A DNA stretch of 64,000 nt from Allonocardiopsis opalescens (GTDB lineage Bacteria > Actinomycetota > Actinomycetes > Streptosporangiales > Streptosporangiaceae), in NCBI RefSeq assembly GCF_003002095.1, contig NZ_PVZC01000010.1, positions 124,001 to 188,000 on the forward strand, given 5' to 3'. The translations under genes and the position numbers were made by a program. Positions 36,543 through 45,946 of this stretch are shown here, in pieces (position 1 is the stretch's first letter; each line of letters starts with the position of its first letter). The notes below the pieces were generated by a model that made no database searches, had not been told where the DNA came from, and worked only from the letters and a program-made list of their open reading frames with translations.

Positions 36543-37748
36543 GTGCCGCGAACCGCACGTGACGTCGTATTCGTCGACGGCGTACGAACGCCGTTCGGCA
36601 AGGCCGGCCCCAAGGGCCTCTACGCCGAGACCCGCGCCGACGACATGGTCGTCCGGGTCATCCGCGAACTGCTGCGCCGCAACCCCGGCCTGCCGCCCGA
36701 GCGGGTGGACGACGTGGCGATCGCGGCCACCACCCAGATCGGCGACCAGGGCCTGACCATCGGGCGCAGCGCCGCGGTGCTGGCCGGGCTGCCCAAGAGC
36801 GTGCCCGGCTTCGCCGTCGACCGCATGTGCGCGGGCGCGCTGACCGCCGTCACCGCCACCGGCAGCGGCATCGCCTTCGGCGCCTACGACGTGGTGATCG
36901 CCGGCGGCGTCGAGCACATGGGCCGCCACCCCATGGGCGAGGGCGTCGACCCCAACCCGCGCTTCCTGTCCGAGAAGCTGGTCGACCCCTCCGCGCTGGT
37001 GATGGGCTCCACCGCCGAGAACCTGCACGACCGCTTCCCCGCCATCACCAAGGAGCGGGCCGACGCCTACGCCGCGCGCAGCCAGGAGAAGGTGGCCAAG
37101 GCCTACGCCGAGGGCAAGATCCAGCGCCACCTGGTCGAGGTCGCGCTGCGCTCGGCGGAGAAGGGCTACGGCCTGGCCACCGCCGACGAGCCGCCCCGCC
37201 CCGGCACCACCGTCGAGGCGCTGGCCGAGCTGAAGACCCCCTTCCGGGTGCACGGCCGCGTCACCGCGGGCAACTCCGCCGGGCTCAACGACGGCGCCAC
37301 CGGCGCGCTGCTGGCCGCCGAGGAGGTCGCCGCCGAACTGGGGCTGCCCGCCCGCGCCCGGCTGGTCGACTTCTCCTTCGCCGGGGTCGAGCCGGAGGTG
37401 ATGGGCGTCGGGCCGGTGCCCGCCACCGAGAAGCTGCTGGCCCGCAACGGGCTGGCCATGGACGACATCGGCGTGATCGAGATCAACGAGGCCTTCGCCG
37501 TGCAGGTGCTGGCCTTCCTCGACCACTTCGGGGTGGCCGAGGACGACGAGCGGGTGAACCCCTACGGCGGCGCGATCGCGCTCGGCCACCCGCTGGCCTC
37601 CTCGGGCGTGCGGCTGCTGATCCAGCTCGCCGACCACTTCGCCGAGCGGCCCGAGGTCCGCTACGGCCTGACGACGATGTGCGTGGGCATGGGCATGGGC
37701 GGCACCGTGCTGTGGGAGAACCCGAACCACCAGGGGGGCGACAAGTGA
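36543..37748 (+). CDS. fadA: Acetyl-CoA C-acyltransferase (thiolase)
   Basis: Thiolytic cleavage of 3-ketoacyl-CoA in fatty-acid beta-oxidation. It is 401 aa. Catalytic Cys96 is in AVDRMCAGALTAV, the GHP His in YGGAIALGHPLASSG, and the second Cys in TTMCVGMGMGGTVLWEN. NEAF (EINEAFAVQVL) is intact. GTG 36543 is preceded by GGAGGG. Its stop overlaps the start of fadB by 4 nt, matching the FadA/FadB enzyme complex. Confidence 0.96.
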   Translation: MPRTARDVVFVDGVRTPFGKAGPKGLYAETRADDMVVRVIRELLRRNPGLPPERVDDVAIAATTQIGDQGLTIGRSAAVLAGLPKSVPGFAVDRMCAGALTAVTATGSGIAFGAYDVVIAGGVEHMGRHPMGEGVDPNPRFLSEKLVDPSALVMGSTAENLHDRFPAITKERADAYAARSQEKVAKAYAEGKIQRHLVEVALRSAEKGYGLATADEPPRPGTTVEALAELKTPFRVHGRVTAGNSAGLNDGATGALLAAEEVAAELGLPARARLVDFSFAGVEPEVMGVGPVPATEKLLARNGLAMDDIGVIEINEAFAVQVLAFLDHFGVAEDDERVNPYGGAIALGHPLASSGVRLLIQLADHFAERPEVRYGLTTMCVGMGMGGTVLWENPNHQGGDK

Positions 37749-39856
37749 CCGGCAGCATCGGCCAGTGGCGCGAGCGGCTGGCGACCGACGACCCCAACCC
37801 CGACGAGATCGTCACCCGGGCGATCCCCCGCGACGTGGAGCTGCCCGGCGGCGCCGGAACCGCGGTGCTGATCACCCTGGACAACGGGCACGACCACACC
37901 AAGCCCAACACGCTGGGCCCCAAGGGCCTGCTCTCGCTGGCCGACGCGATCGAGGCGGCGGCCGCCCGCACCGATATCGCGGCGGTGGCCGTCACCGGCA
38001 AGCCGTTCATCTTCGCGGTCGGCGCCGACCTCACCGCGGTGCCGAAGGTGCGCGGCCGCGAGGAGGCGCTGGCCATCGCCCGCCTGGGCCACGACGTGCT
38101 GCGCAGGCTGGGCGAGCTGGACGTGCCGAGCTTCGCCTTCGTCAACGGCGCCGTGCTCGGCGGCGGCCTGGAGGTCGCGCTGCACTGCCGCTACCGAACC
38201 ATCTCCAGCGGGGTGACCATGCTGGGCCTGCCCGAGGCATTCCTCGGCCTGGTGCCCGGCTGGGGCGGCGCCTACCTGCTGCCGCGGCTCATCGGCGCCC
38301 AGAGCGCGCTGAAGATCGTGCTGGAGAACCCGCTCGCGCAGAACCGCACCGTCTCCGGGGCCAAGGCGCACGAGATGGGCATCGCCGACGCGCTGTTCGA
38401 GCCGGCCGACTTCCTGGAGGAGTCGCTGCGCTGGGCGGCGCGGGTCGTCACCGGCGAGCAGGCGGTGCACCGCCCCGAGGTCGACACCGGCGCGGCCTGG
38501 GACGAGGCGGTGAACAACGCCCGCTTCATGCTGGAGGGCCGGCTGCACGGCGCCGCGCCCGCCCCGTACCGGGCGCTGGACCTGGTGGCGCAGGCGCGGA
38601 CCCGCAGCCGCGACGAGGGCTTCGCCGCCGAGGACGAGGCGCTGGCCGACCTCATCCTCAGCGACGAGCTGCGCGCGGGCCTGTACGCCTTCGACCTCAC
38701 CCAGAAGCGGGCCCGCCGCCCCGTGGGCGTGCCCGACGCCTCGCTGGCCCGGCCGGTGACCAAGGTCGGCGTGGTCGGCGCCGGCCTGATGGCCGGGCAG
38801 CTGGCGCTGCTGTTCGCCCGCCGCCTGCAGGTGCCGGTGGTCCTCACCGACCTGGACGCCGAGCGGCTGGAGGCGGGCGTCGCCTACGTGCACGGCGAGG
38901 TCGACCGGCTGGCCGCCAAGGGGCGGGTCTCCTCCGACGCCGCCAAGCGGCTCAAGGGCCTGGTCACCGGCTCGCTGACCAAGGACGCCTTCGCCGACGC
39001 CGACTTCGTCATCGAGGCCGTGTTCGAGCGGATGGACGTCAAGCGGCAGGTCTTCGCCGAGGTGGAGGCGGTGGTCTCGCCCGAGGCGGTGCTGGCCACC
39101 AACACCTCCTCGCTGTCGGTCACCGAGATGGCGTCGGGGCTGCGCCACCCCGAGCGGGTGGTGGGCTTCCACTTCTTCAACCCGGTCGCGGTGCTGCCGC
39201 TGCTGGAGGTGGTGCGCGGCGAGCGCACCGACGACGCCACCCTGGCCACCGCCTTCGCCACCGCCAAGGCGCTGCGCAAGTCCGCCGTGAGCGTCAAGGA
39301 CTCCCCCGCGTTCGTGGTGAACCGGCTGCTGACCCTGTTCATGGGCGCGGTGATCGACGCGGTGGAGGAGGGCACCGAGCCCGAGGCGGCCGACCGCGCC
39401 GTCGCCCCGCTCGGGCTGCCGATGACCCCGCTGATGCTGCTCCAGCTGGTCGGCCCGGCCGTCGCCCTGCACGTGTCGGAGACCCTGCACGCTGCCTACC
39501 CGGACCGCTTCTCGGTCTCGGCCAAGCACCGGGCGCTGGTGGAGGCGGGCGCGACCCAGATCTACGGGCCCGACTTCAGCCTCGACCCGGAGGTGAAGCG
39601 GCTGCTGGCGGGCGGCTCCTCCCCCTCCACCGAGGACCAGATCCTGCAGCGGGCGCTGGAGTCGCTGGCCAGGGAGATCAAGTTGATGCTGGACGAGGGC
39701 GTGGTGGCCGAGGCCGCCGACATCGACCTGTGCCTGATCACCGGCGCGGGCTGGCCCTTCCACCTGGGCGGCATCACCCCCTACCTGGACGCCAAGGGGA
39801 TCTCCGAGAAGGTGAACGGCGAGCCCTTCCACCCGGGCGGCCTGAAGGCCGTGTAG
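37745..39856 (+). CDS. fadB: Fatty-acid oxidation multifunctional protein (enoyl-CoA hydratase / 3-hydroxyacyl-CoA dehydrogenase)
   Basis: Alpha subunit of the beta-oxidation complex, 703 aa. The N-terminal hydratase (residues 1-310) has FAVGADL, NGAVLGGGLEVALHCRYR (oxyanion Gly) and VPGWGGAYLLPRLIG (catalytic Glu region). The dehydrogenase half starts with the NAD motif VGVVGAGLMAGQLALLFARR near 340 and includes ATNTSSLSVTEMA and VVGFHFFNPVAVLPL with the catalytic His. The C-terminal domain with PAFVVNRLLTLFM is complete. A 13-bp hairpin terminator follows. Confidence 0.95.
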   Translation: MTGSIGQWRERLATDDPNPDEIVTRAIPRDVELPGGAGTAVLITLDNGHDHTKPNTLGPKGLLSLADAIEAAAARTDIAAVAVTGKPFIFAVGADLTAVPKVRGREEALAIARLGHDVLRRLGELDVPSFAFVNGAVLGGGLEVALHCRYRTISSGVTMLGLPEAFLGLVPGWGGAYLLPRLIGAQSALKIVLENPLAQNRTVSGAKAHEMGIADALFEPADFLEESLRWAARVVTGEQAVHRPEVDTGAAWDEAVNNARFMLEGRLHGAAPAPYRALDLVAQARTRSRDEGFAAEDEALADLILSDELRAGLYAFDLTQKRARRPVGVPDASLARPVTKVGVVGAGLMAGQLALLFARRLQVPVVLTDLDAERLEAGVAYVHGEVDRLAAKGRVSSDAAKRLKGLVTGSLTKDAFADADFVIEAVFERMDVKRQVFAEVEAVVSPEAVLATNTSSLSVTEMASGLRHPERVVGFHFFNPVAVLPLLEVVRGERTDDATLATAFATAKALRKSAVSVKDSPAFVVNRLLTLFMGAVIDAVEEGTEPEAADRAVAPLGLPMTPLMLLQLVGPAVALHVSETLHAAYPDRFSVSAKHRALVEAGATQIYGPDFSLDPEVKRLLAGGSSPSTEDQILQRALESLAREIKLMLDEGVVAEAADIDLCLITGAGWPFHLGGITPYLDAKGISEKVNGEPFHPGGLKAV

Positions 39857-39875
39857 CGGCACGGGCCGCCCCACC

Positions 39876-39908
39876 GCGGGCGCCGGGGTCCCCTCCCCCG
39901 GCGCCCGC
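39876..39908 (+). terminator. Terminator of the fadAB operon
   Basis: GCGGGCGCCGGGG pairs perfectly with CCCCGGCGCCCGC over 13 bp around a 7-nt loop, 20 nt after the fadB stop codon. Confidence 0.8.
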
Positions 39909-39988
39909 GCCCGTTCGGTGACCGGCCGAATTCGGCCGCCGCGCCCGCCACGTGCACGGACGCCCGCACTTGTCGTCATAATGACGCC

Positions 39989-40561
39989 ATGACGGACAAG
40001 CGCAGCGTGCGCGTCTCGAAGTTCCTCTCCCGGCACCTGCGCCACTCCCCCGGCCGCATCGGGCTGCGGCCGGACGAGGCGGGCTGGGTCGCGGTCGAGG
40101 AGCTGCTGGCCGCCTGCGCGCGGGCCGGTCTGCCGATCACCCGCGCCGAACTCGACCAGGTGGTGGCCGCCAACGACAAGCGCAGGTTCGCCTTCAGCGA
40201 CGACGGCACCCGCATCCGGGCCAGCCAGGGCCACAGCATCCCGGTCCGGCTCGGACTGCCCCCGGCCGTCCCCCCGCCCGTGCTGTACCACGGCACCGCC
40301 CGCAGCGCCCTGCCGGCCATCGAGCGCGAGGGGCTGCGGCCGATGCGCCGCCACGACGTCCACCTGTCGGCCGATCCCGCCACGGCCCTGCGCGTGGGCG
40401 CCCGGCACGGCGCGCCCGTCGTGCTGCGCGTCGACGCGGCCGCGATGCACGCCGACGGCCGCGAGTTCCGGGTGAGCGACAACGGCGTCTGGCTCACCGC
40501 CGCCGTCCCGCCCCGCTACCTGCGCCGCCTGGCCGACGCACCGCCCGCGAGCAGGCGCTAG
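39989..40561 (+). CDS. kptA: RNA 2'-phosphotransferase Tpt1/KptA
   Basis: Transfers an internal RNA 2'-phosphate to NAD+, releasing ADP-ribose 1''-2''-cyclic phosphate and nicotinamide. It is 190 aa. The winged N-terminal lobe has SKFLSRHLRHSPGRIGL (Arg-His pair contacting RNA phosphate), and the NAD lobe has VLYHGTARSALPAI, VHLSADPATALRVG and REFRVSDNGVWLT. Bacteria lack the tRNA splicing pathway that supplies its eukaryotic substrate, so the biological role is open. CATAAT ends 6 nt before ATG 39989. Confidence 0.93.
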   Translation: MTDKRSVRVSKFLSRHLRHSPGRIGLRPDEAGWVAVEELLAACARAGLPITRAELDQVVAANDKRRFAFSDDGTRIRASQGHSIPVRLGLPPAVPPPVLYHGTARSALPAIEREGLRPMRRHDVHLSADPATALRVGARHGAPVVLRVDAAAMHADGREFRVSDNGVWLTAAVPPRYLRRLADAPPASRR

Positions 40562-40624
40562 AGTCGTTCCCGGCATCTGCCGACTCGTCCGGAAAACTCC
40601 CCGCCCGCGGCGAAAGGGCTCCCC

Positions 40625-41680
40625 GTGGACCATGCGCGCGGCCCGGGCGCCCGCCCGCCGGGTCCGCCCCGCCACGGCGGCCCGCACTGGCCGCCGCCCG
40701 GCCCCTGGCCGCCCCCGCACGGCGGGCCTGTGCACGGCGGGCCCCCGCCCGGTCCCCCTGCGGGTCCTCCCCCGCCCGGCTTCGGCCCGGGCGGGCGCCC
40801 GCCCGGCCGGCGCGGCGTCGCCCCCCTGTCGGCGTTCATCGGCACCGCCGTCGCGGCCGTCGCGCTGGCGCTGCTGCTGGTGCTGATGTGGTGGACCCCC
40901 GGCGAGGGCGCCCCCGGGCAGGCCGCGCCGCCCGAGCGCGAGCCCGGCGACCGCGGCGGGCAGACCGCCAGCGCCGCGCCGCCGCCGGTCTGGGAGTCCG
41001 CCCGCAACCCCCTGTACGCCTACGGCCCGCTGCCGTCGGTCGACTGCGACACCCCCCGGCTGTCGGTCACCTCCCACGCCTCGTGGACGGAGTTCGCCCC
41101 GGCCGTCGGCGCCTGCCTGGACGACATGTGGGGCCCGCAGTTCGCGGCGCTGGGCCGGCGCCCGGCGTCCCCCGAGTACGCCGTGGCCGACGCCGGCGCC
41201 GATTCGGAGTGCGGACCGGCCCCCGAGGACGCCCTCGGCTTCTACTGCTCGGCCGAGCACACCATCTACATCGTGGTCGACCAGATCACCGAGATGGCGG
41301 CCTTCTGGCCCGACGCCCAGGCCGAGGGGGTCTGGATCGGGCTGGTCGCGCACGAGTACGCCCACTACGTCCAGGACCGGGTGGAGATCCTCGACCACGC
41401 CTACCGGCTGGGCTGGGAGTCCGGCGAGCGCGCGACCGAGCAGGAGATGAGCCGCCGCACCGAACTCCAGGCCGAGTGCCTGAGCGCCGCCGGCCTGGCC
41501 GCCCTGGGCCGCTTCGACACCGACGACCGCGACCGCTTCAACGCGGTGCTGAACTCCGGCGGCGACTCCGAGACCCACGGCTCCACCGCCAACCGCCGGG
41601 AGTGGTTCCGCCGCGGCTGGCACATGGAGACCGTCTCCGACTGCAACACCTTCACCGCGTCCGACGCCGAGGTGGCCTGA
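40625..41680 (+). CDS. Neutral zinc metallopeptidase (YpfJ-like), membrane-anchored
   Basis: Protein of 351 aa. The first 65 residues are a Pro/Gly/His-rich disordered segment, followed by one membrane helix (FIGTAVAAVALALLLVLMWW) and an extracellular domain. The zincin motif is in IGLVAHEYAHYVQDRVEIL (HExxH), and the conserved Glu helix is RRTELQAECLSAAGLAALG. Paired cysteines (SVDCDTP, GACLDD, ECGPAP, FYCSAEH) suggest disulfides. The substrate is unknown. It lies 63 nt after kptA on the same strand. Confidence 0.88.
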   Translation: MDHARGPGARPPGPPRHGGPHWPPPGPWPPPHGGPVHGGPPPGPPAGPPPPGFGPGGRPPGRRGVAPLSAFIGTAVAAVALALLLVLMWWTPGEGAPGQAAPPEREPGDRGGQTASAAPPPVWESARNPLYAYGPLPSVDCDTPRLSVTSHASWTEFAPAVGACLDDMWGPQFAALGRRPASPEYAVADAGADSECGPAPEDALGFYCSAEHTIYIVVDQITEMAAFWPDAQAEGVWIGLVAHEYAHYVQDRVEILDHAYRLGWESGERATEQEMSRRTELQAECLSAAGLAALGRFDTDDRDRFNAVLNSGGDSETHGSTANRREWFRRGWHMETVSDCNTFTASDAEVA

Positions 41681-41691
41681 CCCGCGGGCGC

Positions 41692-43050
41692 TCAGCCGTC
41701 GATCGCGGCGTACAGGCCGTCCCAGCCGACGAGCTTGACCCGCTCGCCGCGGCCCAGCGACGCGGCGTGCGCCGCCTCGGCGGCGTCGATGGCGAGCCAG
41801 TCGTGGTAGCCGACGATCCGCACGCCCTTGGCGTCGAGCACGGACTCGATCGGCACCGGCTCGCCCTCGCGGGCCGCACGCAGCTCGGCGGCGTCGGCGA
41901 GCACGCAGCGCGCGGTCTCGGCGGCGTCGGAGCGGTTGGTGCCGACCACCCCGGTGGGGCCGCGCTTGGCCCATCCGGCCACGTAGTCGCCGGGGACCGG
42001 CTCGCCCTCCGGGGAGAGCACCCGGCCGGTGGTGTGGGGGACGGTGGCCGACGCCTCGTCGAAGGGGACGCCGGGCAGGGCGAGGCTGCGGTAGCCGACC
42101 GAGCGCAGCACCAGGTCGGCCGGGATCTCCTCGACCTCGCCGGTGCCCACCAGCCGCCCGTCGGCGTCCAGCTCGGTGCGCTCCACCCGGACCGCCTCGA
42201 CCCGGTCCTCGCCCAGGATCGCGACGGGGCGCAGCCAGAACCGGATGTCGATGCGGCGCTCGGCGTCGGCGGGCTCGCGGTGCGCCCACTCGTCGAGCAC
42301 CTTGAGGTTGGTGCGCGCCGAGCGGCTGGCGGTCAGCAGTTCGGGGCCGTTGGGGTCGAAGTCGATCTCGTCGGGGCGGACGCTGACCCCTGCGTGGTCC
42401 AGCTTGCCGAGTTCGCGCAGCTCCTTGGGGGTGAACTTGGCGTGGGCGGGACCGCGGCGGCCGATGAGGTGGATGCGGCGGACCTTGCTGCCGGCCAGGG
42501 TGTCGAGCACCGGCTGCGGGATGTCGGTGTGCCGCAGCTCGTCGGCGGTCTTGGCGAGGATGCGCACGACGTCGACGGCGACGTTGCCGACGCCGATGAC
42601 GACCGCCCGCTCGGCGTCGAGCACGAAGCGGCCCACCTCCACGTCGGGGTGGCCGCTGTACCAGTTGACGAACTCGGTGGCGGCCACGCTGCCGGGCAGG
42701 TCCTCGCCGGGGATGCCCAGCCGCCGGTCGACGGTGGCGCCGGTGGCGAAGACGACGGCGTCGTAGGCGCGCCGCAGGTCGGCGCGGCTGAGGTCGCGGC
42801 CGTACTCGATGCCGCCGATGAAGCGCACACCGGGCCGCTCCAGCACCCCGTCGAGGGTGCGGGCGATCGACTTGATGTTGAGGTGGTCGGGCGCGACGCC
42901 GTACCGGACCAGGCCGTAGGGGGTGGGCAGCCGGTCGAACACGTCGACCAGGACGCCGTCGCCGCCCTGCTTGCTGAGCGCGTCGGCCGCGTAGATGCCG
43001 GCCGGGCCGGAACCGATGATGGCGACGCGGAGCACCGCTTCGGAGGTCAC
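41692..43050 (-). CDS. fprA: Ferredoxin/adrenodoxin-NADP+ reductase FprA type
   Basis: Flavoenzyme of 452 aa that shuttles electrons between NADPH and ferredoxin; it could feed the ferredoxin-dependent sulfite reductase in this window (inference). The FAD motif is VAIIGSGPAGIYAADALSK, with LPTPYGLVRYGVAPDH. NADP contacts are AVVIGVGNVAVDVVRILAKT and HLIGRRGPAHAKFTPKELRE, and AGWAKRGPTGVVGTNRSDA is typical of the adrenodoxin-reductase group. GTG 43050 follows CAGAAT by 6 nt, a leaderless pattern, and no ribosome-binding site is seen. Confidence 0.94.
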   Translation of the reverse strand: MTSEAVLRVAIIGSGPAGIYAADALSKQGGDGVLVDVFDRLPTPYGLVRYGVAPDHLNIKSIARTLDGVLERPGVRFIGGIEYGRDLSRADLRRAYDAVVFATGATVDRRLGIPGEDLPGSVAATEFVNWYSGHPDVEVGRFVLDAERAVVIGVGNVAVDVVRILAKTADELRHTDIPQPVLDTLAGSKVRRIHLIGRRGPAHAKFTPKELRELGKLDHAGVSVRPDEIDFDPNGPELLTASRSARTNLKVLDEWAHREPADAERRIDIRFWLRPVAILGEDRVEAVRVERTELDADGRLVGTGEVEEIPADLVLRSVGYRSLALPGVPFDEASATVPHTTGRVLSPEGEPVPGDYVAGWAKRGPTGVVGTNRSDAAETARCVLADAAELRAAREGEPVPIESVLDAKGVRIVGYHDWLAIDAAEAAHAASLGRGERVKLVGWDGLYAAIDG

Positions 43051-43106
43051 CCGTTCATTCTGCCGCAACGGGGGCCCGCGCCGCGGCCGGGTGCGTGAGG
43101 ACGCGC

Positions 43107-45026
43107 TCAGCCCTCGGCGACGTCGGCCAGCTGCGGGCTGCCGCCGGCGACGCGCTCGGTGAGCTCGCGCGCGATGTCCTGGGAGGTGAGGCCGATCTCG
43201 GCGAGGATCTGCTCGCGGCCGGCGTGCTCCAGGAAGCGCTGCGGGACGCCGTAGGTGCGGACGGGGACCTCGACCTCGGCCTCGCGCAGCAGCCGCGCCA
43301 CGGCGTCGCCGACGCCGCCGACCCGGCCGTTGTCCTCGACCACCGCGACCATCCGGTACCGCGCCGCCTCGACGGCCAGCTCCGGGTCCAGCGGCTTGAC
43401 CCAGCGGGGGTCGAGCACGGTGACGCCGATGCCCTGGGCGCTCATCCGCTCGGCGACCTCCACGCAGGTGCCGGCCATCGCTCCGGCGCCGACCAGCAGC
43501 ACGTCGTGCCGGCCGCCGGCGCGCGAGGAGCGGCGCAGCACGTCCATGCCGCCGATGTGGCCCACGGCGGGGAGGTCGGCGGCGACGTTGCCCTTGGGGA
43601 AGCGCACCACGGTGGGGGCGTCGTCGACGGCGACGGCCTCGCGGAGCAGTTCGCGCAGCCGGGCGGCGTCGCGGGGCGCCGCGACGCGCAGGCCGGGCAC
43701 GACCTGGAGCACCGACATGTCCCACATGCCGTTGTGGCTGGCGCCGTCGGAGCCGGTGATCCCGGCGCGGTCGAGCACGAAGGTGACGGGCTGGCGGTGC
43801 AGGGCGGCGTCCATCAGCACCTGGTCGAAGGCGCGGTTGAGGAAGGTGGCGTAGACGGCGACCACCGGGTGCAGGCCGCCCATGGCCAGGCCGGTGGCGG
43901 AGGTGGCGGCGTGCTGCTCGGCGATGCCGACGTCGAAGCAGCGGCCGGGGAAGCGCTCGGCGAAGGGCGCCAGGCCGGTGGGGTGCAGCATGGCCGCGGT
44001 GATCGCCACGATGTCGTCGCGCTCGGCGCCGAGCTTGACCATCTCCTCGCCGAACACCCGGGTCCACGGCACGCCCGGCTTGGAGCGCTGCACGCCGGTC
44101 TCGGGCGCGAAGGCGCCCAGGGAGTGGAAGCAGTCCTCGGCGTCGTTCTCGGCCGGGGCGTAGCCCTGGCCCTTGCGGGTGATGGCGTGCACGATGACGG
44201 GGCCGCCGAAGTCGCGGGCGCCGCGCAGGGCGTGCTCCATCGCGGCGGTGTCGTGGCCGTCGATGGGGCCGACGTACTTCAGGCCGAGGTCCTCGAACAT
44301 GACCTGCGGCTGGACGGCGTCCTTGACGCCCTTCTTGATGCCGTGCAGCGCGTCGTAGAGCGGCTGGCCGACCAGCGGGGTGCGCGACAGGGCGCTCTTG
44401 ACCAGTTCGAGCACCTGCTCGTAGCTCTGGGTCATCCGCAGCGAGGCGAGGTGGTGGGCCAGGCCGCCGATGGTCGGCGAGTAGGAGCGGCCGTTGTCGT
44501 TGACGACGATGACCAGCCTGAGGTCCTTGGCGCCCGCGATGTTGTTCAGCGCCTCCCAGGCCATGCCGCCGGTCAGCGCGCCGTCCCCGATGACGGCGAC
44601 GGTGGTGCGGTCGGTCTCGCCGCGCACCCGGAAGGCCTTGGCGAGCCCGTCGGCGTAGGACAGGGCGGTGGAGGCGTGGGAGTTCTCGATGAAGTCGTGC
44701 TCGGACTCCTGGCGGCTGGGGTAGCCCGACAGGCCGCCGCGCTGGCGCAGCGCGGCGAAGTCCTGCCGCCCGGTGAGCATCTTGTGCACGTAGGCCTGGT
44801 GGCCGGTGTCGAACAGGATGGGGTCGGCCGGGGAGTCGAAGACCCGGTGCATCGCGATGGTGAGCTCGACCACGCCGAGGTTGGGGCCCAGGTGGCCGCC
44901 GGTGCGGGAGACGGCCGAGACGAGCGACTCGCGGATCTCGGCCGCGAGGGCGGTGAGCTGGTCGGCGTCGAGCCTCTTGAGGTCTTCGGGACTGCGGACC
45001 GACTCAAGCAACGCCACGCTCGTCAT
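43107..45026 (-). CDS. dxs: 1-deoxy-D-xylulose-5-phosphate synthase
   Basis: First step of the MEP isoprenoid pathway, condensing pyruvate and glyceraldehyde-3-phosphate with thiamine diphosphate. It is 639 aa with three transketolase-type domains. [19 protein letters not shown], the ThDP motif [36 protein letters not shown] with the catalytic Glu, and [15 protein letters not shown] are intact. ATG 45026 has GAGGGAG directly upstream. A hairpin at 45119-45138 separates it from the mug gene. Confidence 0.97.
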   Translation of the reverse strand: MTSVALLESVRSPEDLKRLDADQLTALAAEIRESLVSAVSRTGGHLGPNLGVVELTIAMHRVFDSPADPILFDTGHQAYVHKMLTGRQDFAALRQRGGLSGYPSRQESEHDFIENSHASTALSYADGLAKAFRVRGETDRTTVAVIGDGALTGGMAWEALNNIAGAKDLRLVIVVNDNGRSYSPTIGGLAHHLASLRMTQSYEQVLELVKSALSRTPLVGQPLYDALHGIKKGVKDAVQPQVMFEDLGLKYVGPIDGHDTAAMEHALRGARDFGGPVIVHAITRKGQGYAPAENDAEDCFHSLGAFAPETGVQRSKPGVPWTRVFGEEMVKLGAERDDIVAITAAMLHPTGLAPFAERFPGRCFDVGIAEQHAATSATGLAMGGLHPVVAVYATFLNRAFDQVLMDAALHRQPVTFVLDRAGITGSDGASHNGMWDMSVLQVVPGLRVAAPRDAARLRELLREAVAVDDAPTVVRFPKGNVAADLPAVGHIGGMDVLRRSSRAGGRHDVLLVGAGAMAGTCVEVAERMSAQGIGVTVLDPRWVKPLDPELAVEAARYRMVAVVEDNGRVGGVGDAVARLLREAEVEVPVRTYGVPQRFLEHAGREQILAEIGLTSQDIARELTERVAGGSPQLADVAEG

Positions 45027-45118
45027 CTCCCTCGCCTGGAGCGTCTGAAGTCCTCCCGAGTCTAGAACACGCGATTCGCCCCGGGACCGAAACGCCCCTA
45101 TGCGCGCTCCGGCACGTT

Positions 45119-45138
45119 ACCCGGGCTTTCGCCCGGGT
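45119..45138 (-). terminator. Hairpin downstream of mug
   Basis: ACCCGGGC-TTTC-GCCCGGGT is a perfect 8-bp stem with a 4-nt loop, 119 nt past the mug stop on the minus strand and 93 nt before dxs. It is a likely terminator. Confidence 0.6.
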
Positions 45139-45256
45139 CCGGGAGGGTACCGGGCGCCGTTGCGGTCCGGTCGGAGCCGGGTCGGGGGCGCGTCCGTTCC
45201 CGGCCGGTGCGCGAACGCCGCCGGGATCGCCGGATCCGGCGACGGGCGGCGTGGGG

Positions 45257-45847
45257 CTAGCCCGGTGCGCGGGCGTCGCCGGGTTGGTCGGGCTCGGCCG
45301 GCGGGCGGCCGACGGCCTCGCGCACCTCGGCGAGGGCGGCGGCGATCCGCGGCAGCGGCCAGCTCGCGTTCAGCCCGCTGGGGTTCGGCAGCACCCACAC
45401 GGGCGCGCCGCCGACCCGCTCGTCCTGCGGCCCGGCCGGCGCGGACGGCCGTCCGAAGGCCTGCCGGTAGGCGGTCATGCCGAGCACGGCCAGCACCCGG
45501 GGGCGCAGCCGCTCCACCCGCGCGGCCAGCGCCTCGCCGCCCGCCCGCAGCTCCTCGCGGCTCAGCTCGCTCGCCTGCGCGGTGGCGCGCGGCACGATGT
45601 TGGTGATGCCGATGCCGTAGCGGGGCAGCAGCCCCATCTCGTCGGGCCGCAGCACCCGCGGCGTCCAGCCCGAGGCGCACAGCGCCGGCCAGAAGCGGTT
45701 GCCGGGACCGGCGAAGTGGCGCCCGGTGAGGGCGGAGTGGCGGCCGGGGTTGATCCCGCAGAACAGCACGTCGAGACCGGGCCCGACGATGTCGGGGACG
45801 GTGCGGTGCAGTGCCGCCTGGAGCTCGGCTTCGGTCGGGCGTGCCAC
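45257..45847 (-). CDS. mug: G/U mismatch-specific DNA glycosylase
   Basis: Base-excision enzyme that removes uracil or ethenocytosine opposite guanine. It is 196 aa. The family core LFCGINPGRHSALTGRHFAGPGNRFW carries the catalytic Asn of GINPG, and the second motif is LPNPSGLNASW. GTG 45847 is 7 nt after TAGGGT, a leaderless promoter arrangement, and excludes an unlikely longer N-terminus. Confidence 0.93.
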   Translation of the reverse strand: MARPTEAELQAALHRTVPDIVGPGLDVLFCGINPGRHSALTGRHFAGPGNRFWPALCASGWTPRVLRPDEMGLLPRYGIGITNIVPRATAQASELSREELRAGGEALAARVERLRPRVLAVLGMTAYRQAFGRPSAPAGPQDERVGGAPVWVLPNPSGLNASWPLPRIAAALAEVREAVGRPPAEPDQPGDARAPG

Positions 45848-45946
45848 GGCGGCGACCCTACCCGAGGCGGAACGGGTGCGCGGGGCCGGCCGCCGGGTGC
45901 CGCCGTGCTCCACCACGGCGGCGTGCGCCGGGCCGGGTGGCGCCGC

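Noticed and set aside
37661-42289. 1542-codon minus-strand open frame over fadB, kptA and the metallopeptidase
   Set aside because: Low-complexity Gly/Ala/Arg/His translation opposite well-supported genes.
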